A DNA stretch of 64,000 nucleotides from NCBI GenBank assembly GCA_016714015.1, contig JADJNZ010000005.1, positions 62,001 through 126,000 of the forward strand, read 5' to 3'. Numbering within the stretch: position 1 is the stretch's first letter; the number at the start of each line of letters is the position of its first letter. The translations under genes and the position numbers were made by a program. The notes beneath the pieces were generated by a model. It did not search any database, was not told the origin of the DNA, and was given only the letters and a program-made list of their open reading frames with translations. Source of the DNA: Gemmatimonadota bacterium (GTDB lineage Bacteria; Gemmatimonadota; Gemmatimonadetes; Gemmatimonadales; Gemmatimonadaceae). Below are positions 17,272 through 26,628 of this stretch, piece after piece.

Positions 17272-18398
17272 CCGATCCGCGCGTCCTCGTCGTCATGCCG
17301 CTCGGCGAACAGCTCGGCGGCGGCGAGGTGATGTTCCAGCAGCTCATGCGGCACGGGCGCGGGCACGGCGTCGAGTGGATCGCGGTGTTCACGAAGGACG
17401 GTCCGATGGTCGCCGAGACGCGCGCGCTGGGGATCGAGACGCACCTCATCGAGGCCGGGCGCATCCGTGACCTGCCGCAGCGGATCCGCGCCATCCGGGC
17501 GATCGCGCGGCTCGCGCGCGATCGGCAGGTGTCGCTGGTGTTCGGGTGGATGGTGTCGTCGCAGCTGCTCGCGGGTCCGGCGGCCTGGCTCGCGGATGTG
17601 CCGGCGACGTGGTACCAGGTGGGACTCCCCGCGCCGGATTGGATGGATCGCTTCGCGACGTGGTGCCGTGCGCGCGGCGTGGTGGTGCTCTCGCGTGATG
17701 TCGCGGCGGCGCAGGCGCGCATCAGGCCGCACCGTCCGCAAGCACTCGTGTATCCGGGGGCCTCGCTCGAGCGCTTCGCGGCGGTGCGCTCAGAGTCGCC
17801 AGCGGCGCTGCGCGCGCGGTTCGGCCTTCCGAACACGGGGCCGCTCATCGGCATCGTCGGGCGACTGCAGCGCTGGAAGGGGATGCACACCGTGATCGAA
17901 GCGATGCCCGCCGTCCGCGCCGCGCATCCGGGCGCGCACCTCGTCATCGTGGGTGGCGCGCACGACACCGAGCCGCGCTACGGCGATGAGCTGCGCACGT
18001 TGGCCGCGCTGCGCGGCGTGTCCGATGCGGTGACCTTCGCCGGGTACCAGGGGGACGTGCCGCGCTGGATGCAGGCGATGGATGTGATCGTGCACGCGTC
18101 GGATCGTGAGCCGTTCGGGATCGTGGTCGTCGAGGCGATGGCGCTCGGGAAGCCGGTCATCGCCGGCAGCGCGGGCGGTCCAGCCGAGATCATCGTCGAT
18201 GGAATGCATGGCCTGCTCACGCCCTTCGGGGACGCGAGCGCACTGGCCACGGCCATCCGGCGCTACCTCGGTGATCCCGCCTTCGCCGCGCAGGCGGGAG
18301 CCGCGGCCCTCGCCCGCGCGCAGGAGTACTCGGCCGAGGCGTACGCCGCGCGACTCTCCGCGGTCATCCTCGACCTCGCGCTGGAGCCCGAGGAATGA
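17268..18398 (+). CDS. GT4 family glycosyltransferase
   Basis: A 376-residue GT-B enzyme. It begins RVLVVMPLGEQLGGGEVMF, a typical GT4 opening with a Gly-rich acceptor loop. The donor-binding half shows IGIVGRLQRWKGMHTVIEAM and SDREPFGIVVVEAMALGKPV with the two Glu residues of the EX7E motif, then AGSAGGPAEIIVDGMHGLL. The ATG at 17268 overlaps the previous stop; the long upstream frame is antisense-like shadow. It is probably one sugar-addition step of the exopolysaccharide repeat. Confidence 0.82.
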   Translation: MTDPRVLVVMPLGEQLGGGEVMFQQLMRHGRGHGVEWIAVFTKDGPMVAETRALGIETHLIEAGRIRDLPQRIRAIRAIARLARDRQVSLVFGWMVSSQLLAGPAAWLADVPATWYQVGLPAPDWMDRFATWCRARGVVVLSRDVAAAQARIRPHRPQALVYPGASLERFAAVRSESPAALRARFGLPNTGPLIGIVGRLQRWKGMHTVIEAMPAVRAAHPGAHLVIVGGAHDTEPRYGDELRTLAALRGVSDAVTFAGYQGDVPRWMQAMDVIVHASDREPFGIVVVEAMALGKPVIAGSAGGPAEIIVDGMHGLLTPFGDASALATAIRRYLGDPAFAAQAGAAALARAQEYSAEAYAARLSAVILDLALEPEE

Positions 18399-19477
18399 CC
18401 ATGCGGCCGCTGCGCATCCTCCACCTGCTCAACACCGTGCGCGAGACCGGCAACGGGATCATCAACACGGCGATGGACCTCGCGTGGGGCCAGGCGCGGC
18501 TGGGGCACGAGGTGCACGTCGCGTCGGCGGGGGGCGAGTTCGAGTCGCGGCTGGCGGCATGGGGTGTCCGGCATCACCGGATCGACCAACGGCGACGCCC
18601 GCTCACGCTGTGGCGTGCGACCTATCAGCTGAAGGCCCTCCTCGCCGAGCATCGCATCGACGTGGTGCATGCGCACATGATGACGGGCGTGGTGCTCACG
18701 CGGGCCGCACGCGCGCCTCGCGCACGCGGGGGACCGGTGCTGGTGGGGCACGTGCACAACGTCTACCAGCGCAGCGCGCGCCTGATGGGACTCGCCGACC
18801 TCACGCTCTGCTGCGGCACGATGGTGCGCGAGGAGATGCGGCGCGTCGGCGTGCCGGAGGCGCGACTCCGCGTCGTACTGAACGGCACGGTCGGGAGCCC
18901 GCGGCTCCCCGACCCGGAGGCGGTCGTGCCCGCCGCGCTCGCGCAGCCGGCGATCGTCACAGTCGCGGGGATGAACGAACGGAAGGGGATCGCCGAGCTC
19001 ATCGCGGCCTTCGGCCTGCTCGCGCCCTCGCACCCGAACGCGCAGCTGTATCTCGTCGGCGATGGACCGGACCGCGCGAGCTTCGAGGCGCTGGCGGTAG
19101 CGTCGCCCGGCGCGGGGCGGATCCACTTCGCCGGCTTCCAGCGCGATCCCTCCCCATGGCTACGCGCGGCGGCGGTGTTCGTGCTCGCCTCGCGGCGCGA
19201 GTCGTTCCCGATCGTGATCGGCGAGGCGCGCGCGGCGGGATGCGCGATCGTCGCGACCGCCGTGGATGGTGTGCCGGAGTCGCTCGACGACGGGGCGGCC
19301 GGTGTGCTCGTCCCGGCGCGCGACCCGGCACGGCTCGCCGCCGCGCTCGACACCCTGCTCCGCGATCCGGCGGCGCGGGCGCGGCAGGCCGTTCAGGCGC
19401 GCACCGGACTGGAGCGCTTCCACGTGACGCGGATGGTGGATGAGACCGTGGCGCTGTACCGTTCCGCCCTCCGATGA
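18395..19477 (+). CDS. GT4 family glycosyltransferase
   Basis: A 360-residue GT-B transferase. ILHLLNTVRETGNGIINTAM opens the acceptor domain, and VVHAHMMTGVVLTRAA is the usual loop. The donor half has VAGMNERKGIAELIAAFGLL and ASRRESFPIVIGEARAAGCA, giving the Glu pair of GT4 enzymes. It overlaps the genes on both sides by 4 bases, so translation is coupled along the operon. Sugar specificity is not visible. Confidence 0.82.
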   Translation: MTMRPLRILHLLNTVRETGNGIINTAMDLAWGQARLGHEVHVASAGGEFESRLAAWGVRHHRIDQRRRPLTLWRATYQLKALLAEHRIDVVHAHMMTGVVLTRAARAPRARGGPVLVGHVHNVYQRSARLMGLADLTLCCGTMVREEMRRVGVPEARLRVVLNGTVGSPRLPDPEAVVPAALAQPAIVTVAGMNERKGIAELIAAFGLLAPSHPNAQLYLVGDGPDRASFEALAVASPGAGRIHFAGFQRDPSPWLRAAAVFVLASRRESFPIVIGEARAAGCAIVATAVDGVPESLDDGAAGVLVPARDPARLAAALDTLLRDPAARARQAVQARTGLERFHVTRMVDETVALYRSALR

Positions 19478-20601
19478 TCCACCTCGCCTTCGTCGCCCTC
19501 GAGGTCCATCGCCGCGGCGGGCAAGAACGCGCCGCGGCGGAGGTCCTCACGCGGCTCGCGCCTTCGCTCGAGCTGACGGTGATCGCGAGCGCGTGCGAGC
19601 TGCCCGGCGTCGCGTTGCGTCATGTGCCCATCGCGCTCCCGCAGGCACCGACGATCGTGCGGACGACGCTCTTCGCTCGGGCTGCGGCGCGCGCCGCGGC
19701 TGCGGTCGTCGCCGCGGGAGGGACGACGGTCGTCGAATCGATCGGCGCGGCCGTGCGCGAGGCGGACGTGATCACCGCGCAGTTCTGCCAGGCGGCGTTC
19801 ACCGCGCGCTTCGGCGGGCTCCGCGGCGGGCGCGGCCTGCGCGGCGTATGGCAGCGCGCGGTGCAATCGCGCTTCGTCGCCGACGAGCGGCGGGCGTACG
19901 GCGCGGCGCGCCTCCGCCGCGTGATCGCCGTTTCCTCCGGCGTGGGACGCGAGCTCGAAGAGTTCTATCGCGTGCCCGCCTCGCGGATCACGGTGATCCC
20001 CAACGGCGTCGATCACGCGACCTTCCACCCGGTCGACGCGCCGGCGCGCGCCGCCCTCCGCGCGCGCCTGGGCCTTCCGCAGGATGCGTGCATCGCCCTC
20101 TTCGTCGGCGGTGATTGGGAGCGGAAGGGCGTGCGGGACGCCATCAGTGCGATCGCGGGGCAGCGTGATGTGATGCTCGCGATCGTGGGCAACGGGGACC
20201 AGGCCGCGATGCGCGCGCACGCGGCGAGCGTCGACGCGGTGTCGCAGGTCCACTTCGCCGGCCCGTCGCGCGAACCGCAGCACTGGTACCAGGCCGCCGA
20301 CCTCCTGCTCTTCCCCTCGCGCTATGAGGCCTTCTCCCTCGTGACGCTCGAAGCGGCCGGCTGCGGGCTCCCCATCGTCGCGCACGCGATCAACGGGACC
20401 GAGGACCTCATCACCCACGGCGAGAACGGTTTCCTGAGCGCGATGGGAGTGGACGCGCTGCGGGCGCACGTGCTCCAGCTCCGCGACGACACCGCGCTCC
20501 GCACCCGGATGCGCGCCGCGATCGCGGAGAGCTCGGCACGCTACTCATGGGACCGGATCGCCGCCGAGCACCTGCGCGTGCTCCGCGAGGTCACGGCATG
20601 A
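19474..20601 (+). CDS. GT4 family glycosyltransferase
   Basis: A 375-residue GT-B enzyme. The acceptor side starts HLAFVALEVHRRGGQERAAA, resembling WaaG-type heptose/glucose transferases, and PNGVDHATFHPVD follows the linker. The donor half has LFVGGDWERKGVRDAISAIA and FPSRYEAFSLVTLEAAGCGL with the conserved Glu pair. It is likely a step in repeat-unit assembly. It starts on the overlap with the preceding stop and ends overlapping the next ATG. Confidence 0.82.
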   Translation: MIHLAFVALEVHRRGGQERAAAEVLTRLAPSLELTVIASACELPGVALRHVPIALPQAPTIVRTTLFARAAARAAAAVVAAGGTTVVESIGAAVREADVITAQFCQAAFTARFGGLRGGRGLRGVWQRAVQSRFVADERRAYGAARLRRVIAVSSGVGRELEEFYRVPASRITVIPNGVDHATFHPVDAPARAALRARLGLPQDACIALFVGGDWERKGVRDAISAIAGQRDVMLAIVGNGDQAAMRAHAASVDAVSQVHFAGPSREPQHWYQAADLLLFPSRYEAFSLVTLEAAGCGLPIVAHAINGTEDLITHGENGFLSAMGVDALRAHVLQLRDDTALRTRMRAAIAESSARYSWDRIAAEHLRVLREVTA

Positions 20602-21797
20602 CGACGCGACGGAGCTCGGAGCCGGTGCGCTTCAGGCCCGGGGATGCGCTGCGCATCGTGCAGATCGGCATGGGATGGCAGAGCGAGCAGGCGGGCGGGC
20701 TCAACCGCATGATGTTCGAGCTGCATCACCGGCTCGGGACGCTGGGCGTGGAGATGCAGGGACTCGTCGCGGGGAGCGACCTCGCCGAGCGCGAGACCGC
20801 GGGCCGCGTGCGCGCGTTCGGCGCGCTCGACACGCCCATGTGGCGGCGCATGCGATCGGTGGACCCGCTGCTCCGCACTATGCTCGGCGCGGCGCACGAC
20901 GAGGTGATCCTCGGGCACTTCGCCCCGTATGCGCTCGGGGCGCTCGACGCGGTGAAGGAGCATCCGTTCGTCGTCTACTTCCATGGGCCGTGGTCCGATG
21001 AGTCGGTGGCCGAGGGACGGAACCCGATCTCGGGCTTCCTGCGGCGCCAGCTGGAGCGCACGGTCTATCGTCGGGCGGATGCGTGCATCGTGCTCTCGCG
21101 CGCCTTCTCGGAACTGTTGCAACAGGAGTTCGGCGTGCCCGCCGAGCGGATCCGCGTGATCCCGGGCGGGGTCGATGCGGCCCGCTTCGATGCGCTCCCC
21201 ACGGGCGCCGAAGCACGCGCGCAGCTCGGATGGGACGCGGGTGTGCCCACCGTGCTCGCGGTGCGCCGGCTCGTGCGCCGCACCGGCGTCGATCGGCTGA
21301 TCGCGGCGGCGGCGGCGCTGCGCGCGCGCGTGCCCGCGGTCCGTATCCTCATCGCCGGCGAAGGGGAGGAGCGTGCCGCGCTCGAGTCGCAGGCGACGGC
21401 GCTCGGTGCGGGCGACGCGGTGCGGTTCCTCGGCTTCGTGCCGGAGGCGCAGTTGCCGCTCGCCTATCGTGCCGCCGACCTTACCGTGGTGCCCAGCATC
21501 TCGCTCGAGGGATTCGGGCTCATCGTTCCCGAGTCGCTCGCGGCCGGCACCCCGGTGCTGGTCACGCCGATCGGCGGACTCCCCGAGACGGTCGAAGGGC
21601 TCTCGCACTCGCTCGTGCTCTGGGACGCGAGCGCGTCGTCCATCGCCGACGGCATCGCCGAAGCGCTCACGGGGAAGCGCGCGCTGCCGAGCGCGAGCGA
21701 GTGCGTCGCCTTCGCGAAGCAGCGCTACGACTGGTCGGTGGTCGCCGAGCAGGTGGCGTCGGTGCTGCTGCAGGTGCGACGCGAGTGGAAGCGATGA
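20598..21797 (+). CDS. GT4 family glycosyltransferase
   Basis: A 399-residue GT-B enzyme. The N-terminal side has GWQSEQAGGLNRMMFELHHR, with the GG-N loop that binds the acceptor. The C-terminal side has LAVRRLVRRTGVDRLIAAAA and PSISLEGFGLIVPESLAAGT, an EX7E variant. PGGVDAARFDALPTG marks the interdomain linker. The ATG at 20598 overlaps the stop of the preceding transferase; an upstream in-frame GTG would intrude into that gene. Confidence 0.82.
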   Translation: MTTRRSSEPVRFRPGDALRIVQIGMGWQSEQAGGLNRMMFELHHRLGTLGVEMQGLVAGSDLAERETAGRVRAFGALDTPMWRRMRSVDPLLRTMLGAAHDEVILGHFAPYALGALDAVKEHPFVVYFHGPWSDESVAEGRNPISGFLRRQLERTVYRRADACIVLSRAFSELLQQEFGVPAERIRVIPGGVDAARFDALPTGAEARAQLGWDAGVPTVLAVRRLVRRTGVDRLIAAAAALRARVPAVRILIAGEGEERAALESQATALGAGDAVRFLGFVPEAQLPLAYRAADLTVVPSISLEGFGLIVPESLAAGTPVLVTPIGGLPETVEGLSHSLVLWDASASSIADGIAEALTGKRALPSASECVAFAKQRYDWSVVAEQVASVLLQVRREWKR

Positions 21798-22969
21798 GCG
21801 ACGCCGTGCCGCGCGTGCTCTTCGTGACGCACAGCGGCGTGCTGGGCGGCGCGGAGCGCTCGCTGCTCGACCTCGCGGGTGGATGGCGCGCCGACCGGCG
21901 CATGCTGGTGCTCGCGGATGGGCCCGTGGCCGGCGCGGCGCGCGCGCGGGGGATCCCCGTGGAGGTCGAACCGCTCGGCGCGCTCGGTGAGGTCAAGCGC
22001 GAGTCCGGCGGACCGGGACTCGGCGCGCTCGCGGACGTCGCGCGGCTCGCCGGGAAGGTCTCGCGCCTGGCGAAGGGATTCGACCTGATCCACGCGAACT
22101 CGCAGAAGGCGTTCGTCGTCGCGGCTGCGGCGGGACTGCTCGCGCGACGGCCGGTGGTCTGGCACCTGCGCGACATCCTCAGCACCGCGCACTTCTCGGC
22201 GCGCAACATCACCGCCGCCGTCTTCCTCGCCAACGCGCGCGCGGCGGCCGTGATCTGCAACTCGCGTGCGACGGCCGACGCGTTCGTCGCGGCCGGCGGG
22301 AAGCCCGAACTGGTCCACGTGGTGCACAACGGGCTCGATGCCGCGCGCTTCGATGCCGTGACTCCCGCGCAGGCGGCCGCGGTCCGCGCCGAACTCGGCG
22401 CCGGCGATGCGCAGGTGCTCGCGGTCTGCGCGCGGCTCGCGCCCTGGAAGGGTCAGCATGTGGCGTTGGCGGCACTGCAGGCGTTGCCCGGTGCGCACGC
22501 GTGGATCATCGGCGCGGCGCTGTTCGGCGAGGATGCCTACGCCTACGGGCTCCGCGGCCACGCGACCGCGCTCGGCGTGGCCGATCGCGTACGATTCCTC
22601 GGCGAGCGCGAGGATGTCGCCGAGCTGCTGCGCGCGGCGGACGTGGTCGTGCACGCTGCGGTGGACGCCGAACCGTTCGGACGCGTGGTGGTCGAAGGGA
22701 TGCTCGCGCGCCGGCCGGTGATCGCGACCGATGCGGGCGGCGTGCGCGAGATCCTCGTGCACGGCGAGACCGGCTGGCTCGTGCCGCCCGGCGATCCGGC
22801 TGCGCTCGCGGCGGCGGCCGATGCGGTGCGCGCGATGCCGCCGGTGGCGCGCGAAGCGATCGTGGTGCGCGCGCGCGCGGACGCCGAAGCGCGCTTCACC
22901 GTGCCGGTGATGATCGCCGGCGTGGAACGCGCGATCGCGGGACTCAGCGCCCGCCGATCCCCACCGTGA
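21794..22969 (+). CDS. GT4 family glycosyltransferase (last gene of the operon)
   Basis: A 391-residue GT-B enzyme. It begins RVLFVTHSGVLGGAERSLLD, contains the HANSQKAFVVAAAAGLLARR loop, and has the donor-side motifs VCARLAPWKGQHVALAALQA and AVDAEPFGRVVVEGMLARRP. It closes the run of coupled transferases. Its last 26 bases overlap the 3' end of the convergent barrel-like gene, so transcription from the two sides meets here. No flippase (Wzx) gene was seen in this operon. Confidence 0.82.
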   Translation: MSDAVPRVLFVTHSGVLGGAERSLLDLAGGWRADRRMLVLADGPVAGAARARGIPVEVEPLGALGEVKRESGGPGLGALADVARLAGKVSRLAKGFDLIHANSQKAFVVAAAAGLLARRPVVWHLRDILSTAHFSARNITAAVFLANARAAAVICNSRATADAFVAAGGKPELVHVVHNGLDAARFDAVTPAQAAAVRAELGAGDAQVLAVCARLAPWKGQHVALAALQALPGAHAWIIGAALFGEDAYAYGLRGHATALGVADRVRFLGEREDVAELLRAADVVVHAAVDAEPFGRVVVEGMLARRPVIATDAGGVREILVHGETGWLVPPGDPAALAAAADAVRAMPPVAREAIVVRARADAEARFTVPVMIAGVERAIAGLSARRSPP

Positions 22970-23699
22970 GCCGGACGATCGGCCCCTTGGCCTGATCGAC
23001 GGGACCGCCGGTGACGGCGGTGCCACGATACTCCCAGTCGGGGCGATTGGGCGCGACGCGATAGCCCGCGCGTGCCCCGATGGTGATGCCGCGCCGCCGC
23101 GCCGCGCTGCGCACGACGAGCAGGTCGGCGGCGAGCATCGGTTCGAACACCCAGTGCTTCCCCTCGAGCCGGCTCTCGCGTCCCGGATCCGCGACGACCT
23201 CGGCGAACGTCGGCGCGGGTGACGTGGGCACGGTGGCGCCGCCGGCGCGATCGCCGACGGTGAGCACGTAGTTCCCGCGCCCGACGCCGAGCGTGGGCGC
23301 GATGCTCAGGCGGCCGCGCGGGCGCAGGTCCCAGCCGAGCGTGAGCGTGGTGTAGGACGCCTCGATGCGCGCGGAGAGTCCCGCCGGTGTGCTCTCCGAG
23401 CCGCCGTCGAGCCGCACATGCTCCGCGCCGATGCGCAGCGGCCCGAACGAGCCGAACCCGCCGCCGCCGAATCCGATCGCGTCGTTGGAGACGGCGGCGA
23501 ACCCGCCGGTCGCGAGCACGCCGTTGATCCCGTCCACCGTGAAGGTGCCGCCACCGGTGCTGACGAAGACCGACCAGCGCGCGGGGAAGAACGGTGCGGC
23601 GCAGTCGCAGGCCTGCTGTGCGCGGGCGACCGGCGCCGCAAGCGTCAGGGCCGTCGCGAGGAGGAGCGTACGGATATGCGGGGCAGTCCGGGTGGTCAT
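22944..23699 (-). CDS. predicted exported beta-barrel-like protein, unknown function
   Basis: A 251-residue protein with a Sec signal peptide (LLLATALTLAAPVARAQQ). The mature part has alternating hydrophobic and polar strands, many Gly and aromatic residues, and ends VRLTVGIGGR. This pattern fits a small outer-membrane barrel, but I recognise no family. Two Cys residues (ACDCAAPFF) follow the cleavage site. The ATG at 23699 overlaps the amidase stop, so the two minus-strand genes form one operon. It converges with the glycosyltransferase operon. Confidence 0.55.
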   Translation of the reverse strand: MTTRTAPHIRTLLLATALTLAAPVARAQQACDCAAPFFPARWSVFVSTGGGTFTVDGINGVLATGGFAAVSNDAIGFGGGGFGSFGPLRIGAEHVRLDGGSESTPAGLSARIEASYTTLTLGWDLRPRGRLSIAPTLGVGRGNYVLTVGDRAGGATVPTSPAPTFAEVVADPGRESRLEGKHWVFEPMLAADLLVVRSAARRRGITIGARAGYRVAPNRPDWEYRGTAVTGGPVDQAKGPIVRLTVGIGGR

Positions 23700-25396
23700 C
23701 CGAGCTCCGGGTGCTTGAGGTGATGCGTGGTGGCCTGCTGGTACGCGTGCGCCACGCGCAGCATCGCCTCCTCGCCGAAGAGGCGGCCGAGGAAGGTGAT
23801 CGACACCGGCGTGCCATCGGTCTCGCGGAAGCCGCTCGGCAGGATCACGGCGGGATGTCCGGTGAGGTTCGTCGCCGTGAGCTGCGCGCCGTTGGTCGGC
23901 GCCACGATCACGTCCACCGACTGCATGAGCGTGTCCCACTGCTGGATGGCGAGGGTGCGGACGCGGTTGGCGTTCACGTAGTCCACCGCGGGGATGAGGC
24001 GCGCGGTGCGGAAGGTGTTGGGCCAGGCGCCGGCGTTCTGCTGCGCGAGCTCGCGCACCCGTCCGCTGCGCGTGAGCTCGTCGAACGCTGCTCCCGCCTC
24101 CGCGGTGAGGATGATCCGCATCGCGTTGTAGTTGAGATCGGGGATCTCGACCGGGATGAGGTCGATCCCGAGGCCGCGGAGGCTGGCGAGCACCGCATCA
24201 TCGAACGGCTTGGTGGCATGCCGCTCGAGCGGGGCGTCGAAGGCGCTCTTCACGTAGCCCACGCGCAGGCCGCGGAGCGGTGCCGTGCCATCCCAGTTGA
24301 ACGGTGCGGCGTGGCACGACTGGTCCTTGCCGTCAGGCCCGTGCAGCGCGGCAAAGATGAGCGCGCAGTCCTCGACCGAGCGGGCCATCGGGCCGAGCTT
24401 GTCCATCGACCAGCTGAGCGCCATCGCGCCGGTGCGCGGCACGCGCCCGAAGGTCGGTCGGAGGCCGGTGACCCCGTTCCGCGTACTCGGCGACGAGATG
24501 GAGCCGAGCGTCTCGGAGCCGATCGCGAACCCCACCGCGCCGGCGGCGGTGGCGGAGCCCGGTCCGGCGGACGAGCCGCTCGACCCCTGGTCGAGCTTCC
24601 ATGGATTGCGCGTCATGCCGCCGTACCAGCGATCGCCCTGGGCGAGTTCTCCGAGCGTGAGCTTGGCGATGAGCACCGCGCCCGCGGCGTCGAGACGCTC
24701 GACGACCGTCGCGTCGTGGTCGAAGGTCTGGTCGCGATACGGGGCGGTGCCCCAGGTGGTGGGGTGGCCCTTCACCGCGAGCAGGTCCTTGGCGCCCCAG
24801 GGGATGCCGTGCAGCGGCCCCTTGTAGCGGCCGGCGGCGATCTCGGCGTCCGCGGCGCGCGCCTTCGCGAGCGCGCGGTCGCGCGTGAGCGTGGTGACGC
24901 AGAGGAGCTTGGCGTCGAGCCGCGCGAGGCGCTCGAGGTACATCGTCGTGAGCTCGACGCTCGTGACTTGCTTGCGCCGCACGAGGTCGGCGAGCGTCGT
25001 GAGCGGCGCGAAGGCGAGGGACTCGAGCGAAGTGGGGCGGGCCTGCGGTGCGCGCAGCGACATCACGATCGGCCGCTGCGGCCCGGTGGGGAGCGCGTCA
25101 GGCCGCGGGAGCGGGTTGAAGACGATCGCCGGCGCGGTGGCGTTCTCGAGCTTCACCTCGTGGAGCGCGAGGAGGTTGCGCGTCTGGCCCTTGAGGCCGT
25201 CGAGCATGAGCGCGCGTTCCTCCTCCGTGAAGGTCACGCCGGCCACCTCGGCCGCGGCGACGATCGTGGCGTCGGTGATCTCGGCACCGGCGCTGACCTG
25301 CGCCCAGAGCACACCGGGGAAGAGCGACGAGCCGGCGCCGAGGGCGCCGATCCGGGTGAGGAAGTCGCGGCGGGCCGCGTCGTGTGCGAGTGCCAT
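23696..25396 (-). CDS. amidase-signature family hydrolase with Tat-like signal
   Basis: A 566-residue amidase. The N-terminus contains RRDFLTRIGALGAGSSLF, a twin-arginine signal, so the enzyme is probably exported folded. The Ser-cisSer-Lys triad is visible: Lys in GIPWGAKDLLAVKGHPT and the Ser pair in QGSSGSSAGPGSATAAGAVG, with the ETLGSISSPSTRNGVTGLRP segment of the family. The chain hydrolyses a C-N bond in some amide; the substrate is unknown. Compared with GatA it lacks tRNA-amidotransferase context. The ATG at 25396 is preferred because the signal peptide starts there. Confidence 0.82.
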   Translation of the reverse strand: MALAHDAARRDFLTRIGALGAGSSLFPGVLWAQVSAGAEITDATIVAAAEVAGVTFTEEERALMLDGLKGQTRNLLALHEVKLENATAPAIVFNPLPRPDALPTGPQRPIVMSLRAPQARPTSLESLAFAPLTTLADLVRRKQVTSVELTTMYLERLARLDAKLLCVTTLTRDRALAKARAADAEIAAGRYKGPLHGIPWGAKDLLAVKGHPTTWGTAPYRDQTFDHDATVVERLDAAGAVLIAKLTLGELAQGDRWYGGMTRNPWKLDQGSSGSSAGPGSATAAGAVGFAIGSETLGSISSPSTRNGVTGLRPTFGRVPRTGAMALSWSMDKLGPMARSVEDCALIFAALHGPDGKDQSCHAAPFNWDGTAPLRGLRVGYVKSAFDAPLERHATKPFDDAVLASLRGLGIDLIPVEIPDLNYNAMRIILTAEAGAAFDELTRSGRVRELAQQNAGAWPNTFRTARLIPAVDYVNANRVRTLAIQQWDTLMQSVDVIVAPTNGAQLTATNLTGHPAVILPSGFRETDGTPVSITFLGRLFGEEAMLRVAHAYQQATTHHLKHPELG

Positions 25397-25528
25397 GCGA
25401 TGGGGGAGGAGGTCCCGTCGAATCTGCACGGCGTGCGCCCGGACGGCGAGCGGCGGCCCGGTCCGGCGCGGGGGATGGGCCGATTATACTGTGTGACGCG
25501 CGATCCGCGCCCGTGCCCAGGAGACCCC
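25397..25528 (+). promoter_or_regulatory. divergent promoter region
   Basis: A 132-bp spacer between the divergently read amidase and the 164-residue hypothetical gene. A -10-like TATACT lies in GATTATACTGTG near 25484-25495. A ribosome-binding sequence AGGAGA precedes the GTG start at 25529. Confidence 0.4.
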
Positions 25529-26023
25529 GTGCCGCTCGTGCCATTCGAGACGCTTCCCGACGACGCCCGCTGCTGGGTGTTCGCTGCCCGCGCCCCGCTC
25601 GACGAGGTGGACGAGCCGCGGCTGCTCGCGGCGGTCGACGGGTTCCTGCTCACCTGGAAGGCGCATGGCAATGCCCTCACCAGCGGCCGGACGTTCGTGG
25701 ACGAGCACTTCCTCGTCGTCGGGGTCGATGAGCGCGCCTCGGATGCGTCGGGGTGCTCGATCGACGGACTCTTCCGCGTGCTCGAGAAGATCGAGGACGG
25801 GATCGGGACGTCGATGGTCGGCGGCGGGAACGTCTACTTCCGCGCGGGCGGGCTCGTGATCTGCGCGACGCGCGCGCAGTTCGAGGCGATGGCCACGATG
25901 GGCGAGCTCGATGGCGAGACGCCGGTGTTCGACACGACGGTGAGCACGGTCGGCGACTTCCGCGCGCGCTTCGAGCGCCATGCGCGCGAGTCGTGGCACG
26001 CGCAGCTGATGCCGAAGCGCTAG
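25529..26023 (+). CDS. conserved hypothetical protein
   Basis: A 164-residue soluble protein beginning PLVPFETLPDDARCWVFAA. The pattern ARAPLDEVDEPRLLAAVDGF and LTSGRTFVDEHFLVVGVDE recalls a small family often labelled only as an ABC-transporter-associated protein in Bacteroidota and Gemmatimonadota genomes; I cannot assign a function. It ends WHAQLMPKR. The GTG at 25529 was chosen because AGGAGA lies 6 bases upstream and the long upstream frame is an antisense shadow of the amidase. Confidence 0.6.
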   Translation: MPLVPFETLPDDARCWVFAARAPLDEVDEPRLLAAVDGFLLTWKAHGNALTSGRTFVDEHFLVVGVDERASDASGCSIDGLFRVLEKIEDGIGTSMVGGGNVYFRAGGLVICATRAQFEAMATMGELDGETPVFDTTVSTVGDFRARFERHARESWHAQLMPKR

Positions 26024-26048
26024 CGCTCCGGCATCAGCGCGGCGCGCG

Positions 26049-26486
26049 TCAGGCGCGGAAGTAGTCCGCCTGCCAATCCTTGATGGCGCCCTTGATCTGC
26101 TTCTGCGTCGTCAGCTCGCCCTTGAGCACCCGGTCCACGAGCGCCGGCAGCTCGGCGTCGCTCGCGAAGCGGAGCGCGACCATGTGACGCGGGGCCAGCT
26201 CGAGGATCCGCGGATGCATCGCGGGGGGGAGCAGCTCCTTGAGCCGCAGGCGCATCTCGAGCCGGATCACGCGGTCCTGCACGCGCAGGGCCATGATGCG
26301 CGACGCGAGGATGCCCATCGCCACCGCCCAGAGCAGGAGCGCGTTGCCGACGTTCATCGCGCCGGGGTTCCGGATGGCGACCCACGTGAGGTGGAGGGCA
26401 GCGAGGAGCGTGACGGGCGAGGCGAAGAAGTGGAAGAGCGGCTGCCACGCGGCGTGCGACGCGGCGGACTGGGTCTTGGTGGACAC
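26049..26486 (-). CDS. DUF6526-like small membrane protein
   Basis: A 145-residue protein with two hydrophobic helices (FFASPVTLLAALHLTWVAI and NALLLWAVAMGILASRIMAL) followed by a charged cytoplasmic tail (LRVQDRVIRLEMRLRLKELL). The layout matches DUF6526-type proteins, whose function is unknown. The GTG at 26486 was chosen because upstream residues are Pro/Arg-rich and look non-coding. It converges on the previous plus-strand gene with 25 bases between stops. Confidence 0.55.
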   Translation of the reverse strand: MSTKTQSAASHAAWQPLFHFFASPVTLLAALHLTWVAIRNPGAMNVGNALLLWAVAMGILASRIMALRVQDRVIRLEMRLRLKELLPPAMHPRILELAPRHMVALRFASDAELPALVDRVLKGELTTQKQIKGAIKDWQADYFRA

Positions 26487-26628
26487 GGGGGCTCGGGGCG
26501 TGAAGGGAACGGGGCGGGGGGAGGCGGCCGGGGCGTGACCTGACGGCCCGCAGCCCCGGGAATGATACCGCGCCCGGGGTTGGACGGCGCATGGACCATC
26601 GGTTCCCGGACCGATAGGTTCCGACGAC

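Noticed and set aside
23594..25528. Long plus-strand extension before the hypothetical gene at 25529
   Set aside because: It runs antisense through the amidase gene and has no recognisable domain; a ribosome-binding sequence and GTG mark the real start.
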